Positions 6,967-16,623 of a DNA stretch of 16,795 nt are shown piece by piece. The DNA is from Calocera cornea HHB12733 (Eukaryota > Basidiomycota > Dacrymycetes > Dacrymycetales > Dacrymycetaceae): assembly GCA_001632435.1 (NCBI GenBank), contig KV423938.1, positions 3,989 through 20,783 of the forward strand, written 5' to 3'. The notes below the pieces were generated by a model. That model saw only the letters and a program-made list of their open reading frames with translations, did no database searches and was not told the DNA's origin. Position 1 is the stretch's first letter. Each line of letters begins with the position of its first letter. The position numbers and the translations under genes are program-made.

Positions 6967-9900
6967 CTATCTACGCGTGACCGTCATCCGCGGGGGCCCA
7001 TTTCTGTGCTCCAAGGTCGGCGGTGGTGTGACCTTGCGTTTCTTCCTGGGCGCCGACGTGCCCGTGGGGCCGGTTCGCTTCTTGGCCGCCGCCGAGCGTT
7101 TCCTTGGCGCGGTCCCACTCGAACTTGAATCCGACTGGTCGTCGGGCTCGTCGGTCCAGTGCAACACTGTTTCCGGGGATCAGCGCGCGACCTGGACGCG
7201 CCCGGGACGATACTTACGTTCCTTCACATCCGCGACGGTAAACCCGGTGCTTGCGCGTGCGCCGTAGCTCTCGGCATTTCCGGGCTGATCGTCCCCGAGC
7301 AGCTCATTTGCCAGTGTCGTCTACAAGCGAGTGAGCCGCGGGAGGCCAAAGCAACAAGGGGCGACTTGCCTTTCTGCGCTGGATGTTCAAGGTGCCTTCG
7401 TCGACAGAGTTTCGAATCACAAGCCGACTGATCACGACCGCTGTCAACACCATGAGCACGGCGACGGGCGGGATGACGACGGCACATGCCTTTCTTCTGG
7501 CCGGGGCGGTGCGTGCGGTCCATGGCTGCCAACCCCGTGAGATCAATGGAGCCGGACGGAGAGCCGGCGCACTCACCTTGGAGCTCTGTATGCGGGTTGG
7601 GGTGAGGCTCCAGCATGACGACACGGTTGGCACATGTTAGGTTGAGTCTGTTGAGCGTCAGCGCGCGTACTTCCCGCCCCCAAGGGGCGCTGCTTACCCG
7701 ACTCCGCCAGCTTGAAGGGACATGAGGAGGATTGCGTGTCCGGGGTAGGCCCTGTAGCGCTTGAGGACGTCATCCTTTGCCGACACGTTCATGTCGCCGG
7801 TATACCTATGCCATGTGTAGGGTGCGTGCAGCAGAGGGGCCACGGGCGGGGCTCACATGAATATCGCCTCTTCCAGGTACGCGTGAACGAGGACTTTCCT
7901 CGCAAGCTTGAGGGCCTGGACCCAGCGCGAGAAGACAATGACCTTGTCCAACGGGGCCTCTTTTTTCCACGTGGCCAAGCGTTGCAGCATAAACTGCTCG
8001 GGTCAATGCGCGCTGGGCGGACGTGGACATGGATGAATCTTACCTCGAACTAGGATGGGAGGGTCAGGCGAGCAGGAGGATGGATGCAAGGCGGCGCACC
8101 TTTGAAGACTGGCCGGTCGCAGCAGACGCACTCGTGGTGCTCTCAGAGGGCTCCTTGATGTTCAGTAGCCACGACAGGAGAACAGCCTCTGGCGGGTTCA
8201 AGGCCTGACAGCTTGGGCAGACGGTGTGGTTAACAAGTCTCTCGCCGTAGACATCCACGCCCGCGGTGTCCAGGCACTCTACGTGGCCAGGTCAGCTGGT
8301 TCCTGAGCACAAATGGAGCCGGGGCCATGCCTGTGCAGATGATGTGGCCGCAATGGGGCACCCAGAGCGTGTCCTCTGCGGCGTCGCAGGCGCAGCAGAC
8401 GAGGTTGTAGGAGTACTAGGCAGCCGTGAGCGACGTGCAACGGAGGGCCGCAAGCACGGACGTACCCCGACGGTGTGCTTGATAATCTTCTCCTGTTCCG
8501 GGCCCCAGCGCGCGAGTATCGCTGCGGACGCTTCGGCAGTATCGCCGCTGCCAGAGTGCCTGAGCAGCGCGCTGTGATCGCAATACTGCTGGGCGTGCAG
8601 CAGTTTCAAGAGGACTGCGTATATCATCAGCAGATTGCGCATGAGGAATACCAAAAGGGGCACGGGCCAAAGTTCCAGCTTTTCTTCTTGCCCGTGCCTT
8701 CCTCCAAGTTCCTGAGGTGGAGGATAAGCGACGGAGGGCGAGGCGAGGAAGATACGCACATGAAATTTTTGAACTCCTCGGCCGTGCGGGCCATGAGCTG
8801 CTCATACTCTGCGCGCTCCTGGGGCGAAAACTCGACCAGCTCGACGACAATGTCCTTGGGGATGATGTCGAGGATCGGCTTGCCGTTCTGCAACGTCCTC
8901 TTGGTCCTCCGCAGCATCACGCGCTTCAGGTGGGTGGAGAGTAACTGGGCGCCTTGTGGGTTGCGGATGTAGTAGTCCTTGAAGTGGGACATGTCGCCCA
9001 TGACAGTGAGCCTTAGCCAACGAAAGTAGGTGAAGAAGTCGAGGGTTCTGTTTTGGAAGGGGGTGCCCGTGACGCACCAACGGCGCTCCGCCTCGAGCTC
9101 GCACAAGCCCTCGGCGGTACTGGTGTCATGGCGGGCATACTTGTGGATCTCGTCCAGCACGATGCGGTACCACGGGACGGCAAACATGGGCCCGCACTTG
9201 CCGTTGGCCTGGGGGCGGTCCAGCATCAAGGTCTGGTAGGTGGTGATGACGACGTCAAACTCTCGGAGGGCGTCCGCTGTCACCACCCGGTCGGGCCCAT
9301 GCTGCACCAGGATCCGGAATGTGCCCGTCGCCGTGTAAGTTGCAAACTCGGATTCCCACTGGCGGAGAAGGCCGGGCAGGCAGACGATCAGCGTGCCCAA
9401 ACGCCTGGGGCTGGGCTTCAGTTTCGTGAGGACGATCACGGCCAAGGTTTTGCCGAGCCCCATTTCATCGGCGAGGATTCCGCCTTGCCGCCTGAGACGC
9501 GTTGAGGGGAATCGAGAGCAGCAGTGACGGGGACTCACTCGACGTCATCTTCAGCCACGCACATGAAATGCACCGCCTGGAGCTGATGGTCGTACAGGCT
9601 GGTGCGAAGCCAGACTGGCTGGTATCTGGTGGATGTGACTCCGAGCGCCTTCTTGGCCTGCTGGACATCCTCTAGAACGGACAATGCTCAGCGAAAGCCC
9701 TGCGCGCACGTGTGCACACTGACCCGTAATATCCTTCTGTATAGTCGTCCCGTCATCCTTCAGCTCGTTCGCCCCGGGGCTGTGGATGATGTCAGCCATG
9801 TGAGGGACACGAGTGACTGGGCTTCCTACACTGGGTCTGGCGCGCTCGGCCCGTGAACGATCAGAGGAAAGCCCAGTTGCTGGACGATAAGGTCGTGCTC

Positions 9901-10251
9901 CGCCTGGCGGGCGTTCCTCTTGGCGACCAGCAGTTTCCTGTCTGTCGCGGACAGATCCTTGCCTGCGAGCAAGCGATCGGTCAGTTCGTTGATTTCCCGA
10001 TCGAGATTGTGCAAGGTCCGCGTCGTCATTTCCCGCGACATGGGCGGTTCGACCCATGGCGGCGGAGCCTCGATGTGCAGCGGCGCGGCGGGCCAGTCAA
10101 GCAGCGAGCCGCTCGGGACGCTATACCTGGGATCCTCGATGATGTCGTCCAGCTGGCGCGTTGGGAGTTTAAACGCCTTGAGCCCATCGGGCGTGATGCG
10201 GCGGCGCTTGACAGAGTTGCTCGCGGGAGCACTGGGGCGCGTCGAGGACAT
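6967..10251 (-). CDS. SNF2-family ATPase of the RAD5/RAD16 type with RING finger (862 aa, 15 exons)
   Basis: Proteins of this group are ATP-driven DNA translocases with a RING E3 inserted between the ATPase lobes, used in repair and replication-fork processing in the nucleus. Exons (minus): 10251-9830, 9779-9724, 9671-9539, 9491-8756, 8711-8466, 8415-8331, 8278-8100, 8049-8044, 7993-7857, 7805-7698, 7647-7577, 7525-7490, 7440-7370, 7320-7218, 7166-6967; 14 introns of 44-52 nt; 863 codons with stop. Motifs: coiled coil about 95-140; DEMGLGKT 212-219; DEIH 317-320; TGTP 345-348; C3HC4 RING at C538, C541, C553, H555, C558, C561, C580, C583; DKVIVFSRW near 637; QAGGVGLNLT near 698; DRTHRPGQ 729-736; RLVIRNSVDEGTLN near 744; PRKKRKV 836-842. 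No HIRAN domain is seen, and DEIH replaces the usual DEAH/DEGH. Introns at 8330-8279, 7489-7441 and 7369-7321 are GC-AG. Exon 8 is a 6-nt microexon that could be skipped in frame. Confidence 0.9.
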
Positions 10252-10285
10252 GGTGGTGGAGAGGCAAGCGCGTCGCGTCCCGGCG

Positions 10286-10365
10286 CGGACTTTGACGCGC
10301 GTCAGGTCTTCCAGCCCGGGTTGGGATGCGGACTTTGACGCGCGTAAGGTCTGCCAGCCCGGGTT
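10286..10365. repeat. 43-bp direct repeat, two copies, in the SNF2 gene promoter
   Basis: Conserved 37-bp cores lie at 10286-10322 and 10329-10365, both starting cggactttgacgcgcgt and ending ccagcccgggtt, with two mismatches. They lie 35-115 bp upstream of the ATG at 10251, inside the 183-bp gap after the helicase gene. The minus strand of copy two contains the 15-mer AACCCGGGCTGGCAG, identical to 987-1001 in the 36-bp array. Confidence 0.9.
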
Positions 10366-10434
10366 CCGACTGGAATGTCGTCATTCGTGCCCGGGGAATG
10401 ATAGAATAGCTGTTATTAACCGAATCTGTATCTA

Positions 10435-13400
10435 TCACATCCATTCGAGTTCTAGGGCGAGGTTGTAAACGATCTGCAGCCAGTGGGTGCCATACCATCC
10501 GCAGGCTTTGCAGAGCCAGTTGCGGTACGCGACTCTGTCGTGTGCGAGGGTTTCAATGTGCTCGGGGGAGGTGAAGCGCATGAGTACGGCGCGCAACAAG
10601 GGCGGGCGGTCAAAGAGGAGGAATGCGAGCATTTTGACCGTGTCACGGTAGCGCCCATCCTTGGGACAGGTCTGGTTGCGCGGGTGGAGCGGGAAATGAC
10701 GATCGTTCCAGGGAAGGGCGCAGAGCCAGCAGATGGTACGGGCGGGGGTGATGTTTGTCTGGATCTGGGAGAATGTGGCCCAGAGCTGCTTCTTGGGGTG
10801 CTCGTGATCGTCGCTGCGGCGGAAGCCAAGGAGCATGGGATGGAGGGCGCAGGCATAGGGAAACCTGTGCGGGGGATTGGTGGCGGGCATGGTAATGGGC
10901 GGCGCGGGGTTGCCGTGGCTGGTGAGCCAGAGGTTGTAGCTCTGGGCGAACGTGCAGATGACGCACGTTTTCTGCTCGTGCTCGGGACGAAGCGAGAGGA
11001 GCAGCGTGTCGAGTGCGGTGAGGGTGGTGCCCATGTTGACATAGGCGACGAGTCGGTCCCCCGCATGCTCGGCGACGGTTCTGACTGGAGGCTGTGGGGG
11101 GGCGTGTGCGGCTGGGGCGTGGTACGGGACAGTCGCGACTGCCGGGGCGGTCGCCTGCCCGACGGGCGTGGGGAGAGGCACAGCGGGCGGACTCGGGTCG
11201 GCCGGTGCCGCCCGTGGGGAAGGCGCGGCCTGGCGGGAAGGGGCACGCGTGGGCAGCACGCGCGCTTGCGGGGCCTCGATCCGTGCACGTTTCGGCGCAC
11301 TCTCCAGGTCTTCAAACGGACGCCGCTTTGCTGTCGCAGCGGCAGACGCTTCGCCCATGTCCCTCTCGCAGACATCACAGAGGTTTGGACAGGAAAACGC
11401 CGCACAGCCGGCGGGGTGCGTGTCAAAGTAGCGGCTGAGGCCCAGCTGGCGGCAGGTGGAGTCGTCAGCGAGCAGCCGGGCAAGCGGCACGATGCCGGCA
11501 TAGTCTTCTGGATCGTTCTCCGGGGGCACGTTTGGGGCGCTCGAGTAGAAGACGGTGACGGTGCAGTGGGGGATCTTGCGCCCCCCTCGGCCAGCGCCTT
11601 GGGCAAAGGAGGTGATGCCGTGCGGGGCGCCGTAGAAGACGACGTGACGGACCTTGTCGTGGTCGGCGCCTTGTTCCATTGCAGTGGTGCCGACGAGCCA
11701 GCGTGATGTGTTGCCCGCCTCCCACTCAGCCTGAGCTTGGCGCCGATGATCATGGTCCAAGTCACCCACGTACACGGGTGCGTTGAGAAGTCCACCGAGC
11801 GTGTGCGCGTCGTCCTTGCTTCGGCAGAGCACGATGCCACGCTCGTCGGCCGCGAGCGGCAGGTCGCGCACGTGGGTGAGGACGCGCTCCTTGGTCATCT
11901 GGGGCGACCGTGTGCGTACCACGACAAACTCGAGTTGGGGCCGGGCCGAGCTGCGGGCGCGGACAACGTCGACAATGTCGGGCACGAGGCCGATCGCACG
12001 GATCAGCGGGAGCTCGTGCCGGATGGGGAGGGTCGCGGTGAGGAGCACGACGCGGGCGGACGCGACGGACAGCCAGGCAAGGCGGAGAAAGACGGCACGG
12101 TAGGCCGGGCTGATGAGCAACTGGTGCGCCTCATCGAGGACGATGTGCGTCAGCTTGCCGTAGCTGGCTTCTGCGGCGACCCAGTTGAGGAAGACGTCCT
12201 CCTTTGCATCATCCACGGTGACGACCAGTACACCCGGAGAGACGGGCTTCCCAGACACCCAGGCGTGCACGGGCACCTGGGCCTTTGTCAGACGCGCCCT
12301 GGTTTGGTCCAGGAGGAGGACAAGAGGGGCGATAAAGACGATAATGTTGTCCCGATGGCCGCCGTGCCATAGAAATGTTGTGCTGAATGTCTTACCGGCG
12401 GCGGTGGGTAACACAGCGAGGATGTGCTTGGTTCCACGGAGGAGCATGGAGCAGAACAAGGCCTGCTCCGGCGAGCGAAAGGCGGCGCCCGGGTCGCCGG
12501 TCATTCTTCTGAGGACGGCCAAGTCGGACGCGGTGGCCGGATAGCGTCCAGGATCGGCACGAGGAACAGACACCGAGGGAGGGAGGGGCGCGGGCGTCGT
12601 GGCCAGCGCGGCCGTGACGACGGCGGTGAGCGGTCCCGAGAGGCGCGCCGCCAGGCTGTCGACGTCCATGGAAGGGGGGGGGATAGGGGGGATCCGCAGC
12701 GCCGCATGCGGTGCGGGTGGGAGTGCGGTGGGTCCGTCGGGTTGGACAAAGCCCGTCCAAGCATGCCACTTGAAGCTAATGGTGCGCATCATGTCGAGAC
12801 GCGAGGCCGAGCAGAGCGTCACCCGCGCAGCGTCGCGGTGATAGTGCGTGCGGCGGGTGAGGGCGGTGTGCCCGCTTTGCATGTCGAGCCCGTCGTCCTC
12901 CTCATCGTCCGGCCCGAGATCGTCGACAGAGATGCCAATCGCGATCGGCATCAGGGCTTGGACAACCTGGCGGTACTGCTGCAGGCCGAGCCCGACGCCC
13001 AAGTGCTGCCGGGTCATGGCGGTCAGAGTCGAGGAAAGGGCGGTGGAATCGACGAGGCGGGTGCCGAGCTCGGTGATGAAATAGTTGCTGGCGAGCTGGC
13101 CAGCATCTCTCCCGTCGAGCATGTGGAGAAAGAAAGCCTCGGTGGGGATGATGACGGCGAGAAAGTAAAAGACGAGGCGGGAGACCTCCTTGGGGAACCA
13201 GCGCATGCTGATTGTGTTGCTCGAGTCGGACCAGCTGCGCTTGTGGTGGCCGCGCAGGACGACGGCGCGGGCGTCCAACACGCCAAAGGTGCGCATGCCG
13301 AGGTAGTCGTTCACGATCCGCATGTTCACCGACTCGGTGCCCCTGCAGACGCCTCCGCCGGTGACATGCATAGCAACGAGGACGGCGAGTTTGGCCGCCC

Positions 13401-15780
13401 GGAGCTCGCGGAGCCACGCCATGATAGCAACGTGGTTCCAGGCGAGCTGCGCCCCCGGGAGGGTGAAGATGCGCTTGACGCCGGGTGTGACAGCGTCGTG
13501 AAAGAGGGCGGCACGGATGAGCGGGTACTGGTCGCGATACTGGGCGAGCTCGTGATTCTTGGGTTCGGTGAGGAATGAGTAGCCGGCCGTCTGATTCGCA
13601 ATATCGTCCGCGAGCGTGCGTTTCCCGGCAAAGACGTCGTCGAGGTAGCTGTCGAACGGGGCGAACTGAAGCCCGCGCAGCGCGCGTACGAGGAGCTGTT
13701 TTGCCTCGGCCACAATCTGGGGGATGCCACTGCGGACAGACTCGACAGAGATGGTGAGGCTGCCGAGGCGGATATTCTTCTCGTCCGCGGTCCAGTTGGC
13801 GTCAGGCGGAGGGGGCTGATTGTACGTGATGGCGGTGACAATGGCGCTGAGGTGCTGCAGGGCATGGAAGGGATAGAGGTGGCCTTCGGAATAAAAGGGG
13901 GCGTGCTCGATGACGCGCGCGACCTGGCGTTCCACGTCGTGGGGGGCAAACTCGGCAATGTCTTTGCATAGCACGTCACGGACAAGGTGCTTGAAAGAGG
14001 TGACGAGGTGGCTCATGGTGGGAGCATCCTGGAAGGATCCGGTGGGCTCGAGGGAGATGAGCAGGAGGAAGCGGTCGAGCGGGGACCAGGCCACTGCGGT
14101 TGAGGTCTGCTTTCCCTGGACGACGGCGAGGAGAAAAGCGTGAAGCTCAATGGAAAAGTCCTCGCCGTCATAGAGGCGTTCGACGAGAGCAAGCGCGGAC
14201 TGGTACGCCCTGGGGCCGAGGCAGAGGTGAAACGTCGGGTACGACTGACGGTCGCGACCAAGCAGACGGCCGACGATGTGAACAATGTTGGCGATCGACC
14301 GCCCCAGTTGGTCGGTCGAGTTGGGGGTGAGGTACGCGCCGTGTTTGGGGCCGCAGGTGAAAGGGCCGGAGGTGATGCAAAGTCGGCGCAGGACGTTGCT
14401 GCCATCCAACAGGGGGATCGCGGTGGAGTGAACGTCGCGGATATAGGCTCTGCACGCGTCTGCGACGTGCTTGCCCAGATGGCCCTCCTCAAGCGCGGGG
14501 TCGGCAGTCAAAGAGGGGAGCGCGGAGAGTCGCTCGGGGTCATGGCCGACGAGGAGAGTGTGCCATCGCGTGCGCATGTTAAAGTGGCTCTTCGCCTTGA
14601 TGTTGACGACGTTGCCCATGAGAGGGCTGCATTCGGTCATCATCGCCTGCTGCTGGACGAGAAACTCTGCCATGCCGGGCGGGTTGTCGTGCTGGACATC
14701 GCCTAGGTGCGCGCGCTGCACAAGAAAGGGGCGGGCGGCCCGGTACCCACGAAAGCCGAAGAATGTCTGCACCAGGCACGGCTCGCTGTGGCTGTCGATG
14801 CGGTTTTCCTGGTGGACGGTGAGCGCGTGGTGCTTGTCGAGATGGCGACGGAAGGAGGACCTCGAGCCCTTGGGGAGCTTGCAGTCGGACGGCGCGCCCG
14901 GCTGATCGCGGTGCTTGCAGAGAAAACCAGGTTTGGGGTTGGGCAAGCCCGGAACCTGCATGTAGACAAGGTTGGGGATGGCCTCGTCCACGCTGCGAAC
15001 GGTGTACTGCTCAAGGACGGGTGCGAATGTCTGTGGCGTTGCAGCCGCGGCCCCCCTGATGCGGTGAGTGTCGTAGTGAGCGGCGAGGGCGTCCGTAGAG
15101 ACTCCCGTGGAGCACTGCTGGCAGATGATGATGCCAAGGGGCATGGAGAGGGCATAGCCAAACTGCGCCAGGACGGGGTGCTCGCGGAGGCTGGTCTGGA
15201 TGGGATCGAACTGGCTCCCGGCTTGCTCGAACAGGCCATCGGGGGCGTCCTCCTGGTCGTCGTCAGAGGCGGACTCTTCACCCGAGTCCGGGTCGTCCTG
15301 CAACGTGTCGCCGTCGCGCTGCCGCTCCTCATCGCCCTGCCGCACCGGGGTAGAGGGCTCGGGCAAGGGTGGTTCGGGAGGCGGGTCGGAGGAGGTCCCG
15401 TGGGCAGTGGAGGACGAGCTGCCGGCCGGAGGATAGGACACCGGTGTGCTGTCTTCCCTGCCGCGACGGAGCCAGCGGCCGTCGCAGCTGACGTTGTTGG
15501 TATTGAGGTGCTGTTCGGTCCAGTGCTTATTGATGACGGCGGGCGACGGGGTCTGGCAACGAGTCTCGCAGGCAGTGGCTGGGCAGTTGAAGACACCGAG
15601 AGCGCGGTGAACCGTATAGACTTCTCCATTGGGGAAGGTGAGAAAGACGTGCCTCTGATGGACGAGGCGACCGTGGTTGTCCCGTTTGGAGGCCGTGTCA
15701 AAGCCGCTCGGGCAGTGCAGGCAGGGGAATGCAAAGGTGGGGCCGGCGTTGGGAGACACGGACGGCGCAGGGGCGTCCAT
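10435..15780 (-). CDS. Telomere-linked-type RecQ-like helicase with zinc fingers and recombinase-like block (1781 aa)
   Basis: A single uninterrupted frame, unlike its intron-rich neighbours. It resembles the large fungal subtelomeric RecQ-like helicases (TLH type). In order: C2H2-like finger C20, C23, H36, H41; a second Cys/His cluster near 70-95; an acidic linker near 150-185; two more fingers, C220-C223-H235-H239 and C288-C300-H313-H317, of the kind in the OrsD/DUF3505 region; a long helical middle; a block with RGTE (R813), YR (R937) and GHTALTRRTHY (H971, Y980), the tyrosine-recombinase pattern; then a superfamily-2 helicase with PTAAGKT at 1125-1131, DEAH at 1216-1219, LLTATLP, and QGAGRGGRK from Q1394; a Cys-rich CPNLCDVCE motif; a Pro/Ala-rich linker; and a Cys/His-rich C-terminus. 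ATP-binding residues are intact. A TATA-like box lies about 55 bp upstream on the minus strand (15834-15840). Family calls are from motifs I recognise; the recombinase reading is inference. Confidence 0.88.
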   Translation of the reverse strand: MDAPAPSVSPNAGPTFAFPCLHCPSGFDTASKRDNHGRLVHQRHVFLTFPNGEVYTVHRALGVFNCPATACETRCQTPSPAVINKHWTEQHLNTNNVSCDGRWLRRGREDSTPVSYPPAGSSSSTAHGTSSDPPPEPPLPEPSTPVRQGDEERQRDGDTLQDDPDSGEESASDDDQEDAPDGLFEQAGSQFDPIQTSLREHPVLAQFGYALSMPLGIIICQQCSTGVSTDALAAHYDTHRIRGAAAATPQTFAPVLEQYTVRSVDEAIPNLVYMQVPGLPNPKPGFLCKHRDQPGAPSDCKLPKGSRSSFRRHLDKHHALTVHQENRIDSHSEPCLVQTFFGFRGYRAARPFLVQRAHLGDVQHDNPPGMAEFLVQQQAMMTECSPLMGNVVNIKAKSHFNMRTRWHTLLVGHDPERLSALPSLTADPALEEGHLGKHVADACRAYIRDVHSTAIPLLDGSNVLRRLCITSGPFTCGPKHGAYLTPNSTDQLGRSIANIVHIVGRLLGRDRQSYPTFHLCLGPRAYQSALALVERLYDGEDFSIELHAFLLAVVQGKQTSTAVAWSPLDRFLLLISLEPTGSFQDAPTMSHLVTSFKHLVRDVLCKDIAEFAPHDVERQVARVIEHAPFYSEGHLYPFHALQHLSAIVTAITYNQPPPPDANWTADEKNIRLGSLTISVESVRSGIPQIVAEAKQLLVRALRGLQFAPFDSYLDDVFAGKRTLADDIANQTAGYSFLTEPKNHELAQYRDQYPLIRAALFHDAVTPGVKRIFTLPGAQLAWNHVAIMAWLRELRAAKLAVLVAMHVTGGGVCRGTESVNMRIVNDYLGMRTFGVLDARAVVLRGHHKRSWSDSSNTISMRWFPKEVSRLVFYFLAVIIPTEAFFLHMLDGRDAGQLASNYFITELGTRLVDSTALSSTLTAMTRQHLGVGLGLQQYRQVVQALMPIAIGISVDDLGPDDEEDDGLDMQSGHTALTRRTHYHRDAARVTLCSASRLDMMRTISFKWHAWTGFVQPDGPTALPPAPHAALRIPPIPPPSMDVDSLAARLSGPLTAVVTAALATTPAPLPPSVSVPRADPGRYPATASDLAVLRRMTGDPGAAFRSPEQALFCSMLLRGTKHILAVLPTAAGKTFSTTFLWHGGHRDNIIVFIAPLVLLLDQTRARLTKAQVPVHAWVSGKPVSPGVLVVTVDDAKEDVFLNWVAAEASYGKLTHIVLDEAHQLLISPAYRAVFLRLAWLSVASARVVLLTATLPIRHELPLIRAIGLVPDIVDVVRARSSARPQLEFVVVRTRSPQMTKERVLTHVRDLPLAADERGIVLCRSKDDAHTLGGLLNAPVYVGDLDHDHRRQAQAEWEAGNTSRWLVGTTAMEQGADHDKVRHVVFYGAPHGITSFAQGAGRGGRKIPHCTVTVFYSSAPNVPPENDPEDYAGIVPLARLLADDSTCRQLGLSRYFDTHPAGCAAFSCPNLCDVCERDMGEASAAATAKRRPFEDLESAPKRARIEAPQARVLPTRAPSRQAAPSPRAAPADPSPPAVPLPTPVGQATAPAVATVPYHAPAAHAPPQPPVRTVAEHAGDRLVAYVNMGTTLTALDTLLLSLRPEHEQKTCVICTFAQSYNLWLTSHGNPAPPITMPATNPPHRFPYACALHPMLLGFRRSDDHEHPKKQLWATFSQIQTNITPARTICWLCALPWNDRHFPLHPRNQTCPKDGRYRDTVKMLAFLLFDRPPLLRAVLMRFTSPEHIETLAHDRVAYRNWLCKACGWYGTHWLQIVYNLALELEWM

Positions 15781-16623
15781 GTTCTTTGCAAAGGGCAGAA
15801 GCGTGTGGGAGGCCGGCGGACTTGTAGCCCTGGCTTATATCGCATTGTGGGAGGGGCTGCGTGAACGCAGGTTGACTGCTTGATGGGTGACAAGCGTGAA
15901 GAGGTGAAGAGCACCTGCAACCCACCCAAGGAGGCGACGTCAAAACCGTATGCGGCTACGGCCTGCAATAGCTTGAGATGCGTGATGCCTGGTGAAGGTG
16001 TGAAGAGTGCAGGTGGGGAGGGGGGTGCGGGGGGGAGGGGGAGGTGTCGCGGTCCGGGAGCCACCAGCGTCGGGAGCAGTGTGGCTGGTAGGCCGTGGGA
16101 GCAGTGGAGGCCATTTAAGGCATGACGTGCGCCATTTGGTAATGGTGTGAGCAATCTGGGGAGGACAGAAGGGGCCGAGCCGTGCGCACCTGAGGGATCG
16201 TCCGACGCCGGGAGGATCCTGGCGGGAAGTCGGCTTCGGGCACCCCAGATCTTGCCCGGGCACCAGTGCGCCAACTCGGTTGGGCGCTGGACAATGCGCT
16301 GCGGCGGTGAGTGCCGTGGTGGACAATTGGCGTACAGACAGGGGTGGGCCGCACGGGCGTGACGGGGTGTCCGGGCTACGCCGGGGAAGTGTGCAGGGGA
16401 GACGATGAGGAGGGTTCAGTACCGCAATTCAGGGATCGGATCGGGAGATAATGAATACAGGGTCGCGTCGGATCATCCAAGGAAGGCGATGGCCGCCGCC
16501 TGGAGGGGAAAGCCTCCGCAGCAAAACCAGGTTTCAGGGTCCGACGGACTGGCACGCCCGGGTTTGGACTCAGTAATATGCGTTGAGGGGTGTTGGAGTC
16601 CGGGAATGGGAGGCGAGGGAGCC
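15781..16623. other. Gene-free upstream region of the helicase
   Basis: About 840 bp without a convincing gene. Open frames here overlap the helicase antisense or are short, and show no recognisable motif or splice-joined continuation. It holds the helicase promoter, a G-rich tract, several CCCGGG motifs (for example near 16257 and 16557) and degenerate sequence approaching the 28-bp array. Confidence 0.5.
16015..16041 (+). promoter_or_regulatory. Strong G-quadruplex motif upstream of the helicase
   Basis: Four G-runs of 4, 6, 7 and 5 bases are separated by loops of 1, 3 and 1 bases, an ideal intramolecular quadruplex. It lies about 235 bp upstream of the helicase start, on the non-coding strand for that gene. 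A regulatory role is inference. Confidence 0.6.

Noticed and set aside
7224..7633. Unspliced minus-strand open frames over the SNF2 C-terminal region as separate genes
   Set aside because: They each contain pieces of conserved helicase-C motifs in different frames, explained by exons of one spliced gene.
10483..15864. Long plus-strand open frames (for example 10483-11706 and 14707-15864)
   Set aside because: They are antisense to the helicase, whose motifs are unambiguous; high GC leaves antisense frames open.
14703..16274. Minus-strand open frame of 523 codons overlapping the helicase N-terminus
   Set aside because: It is a shifted frame of the helicase coding sequence, Pro/Ser/Ala/Arg-rich with no motif.
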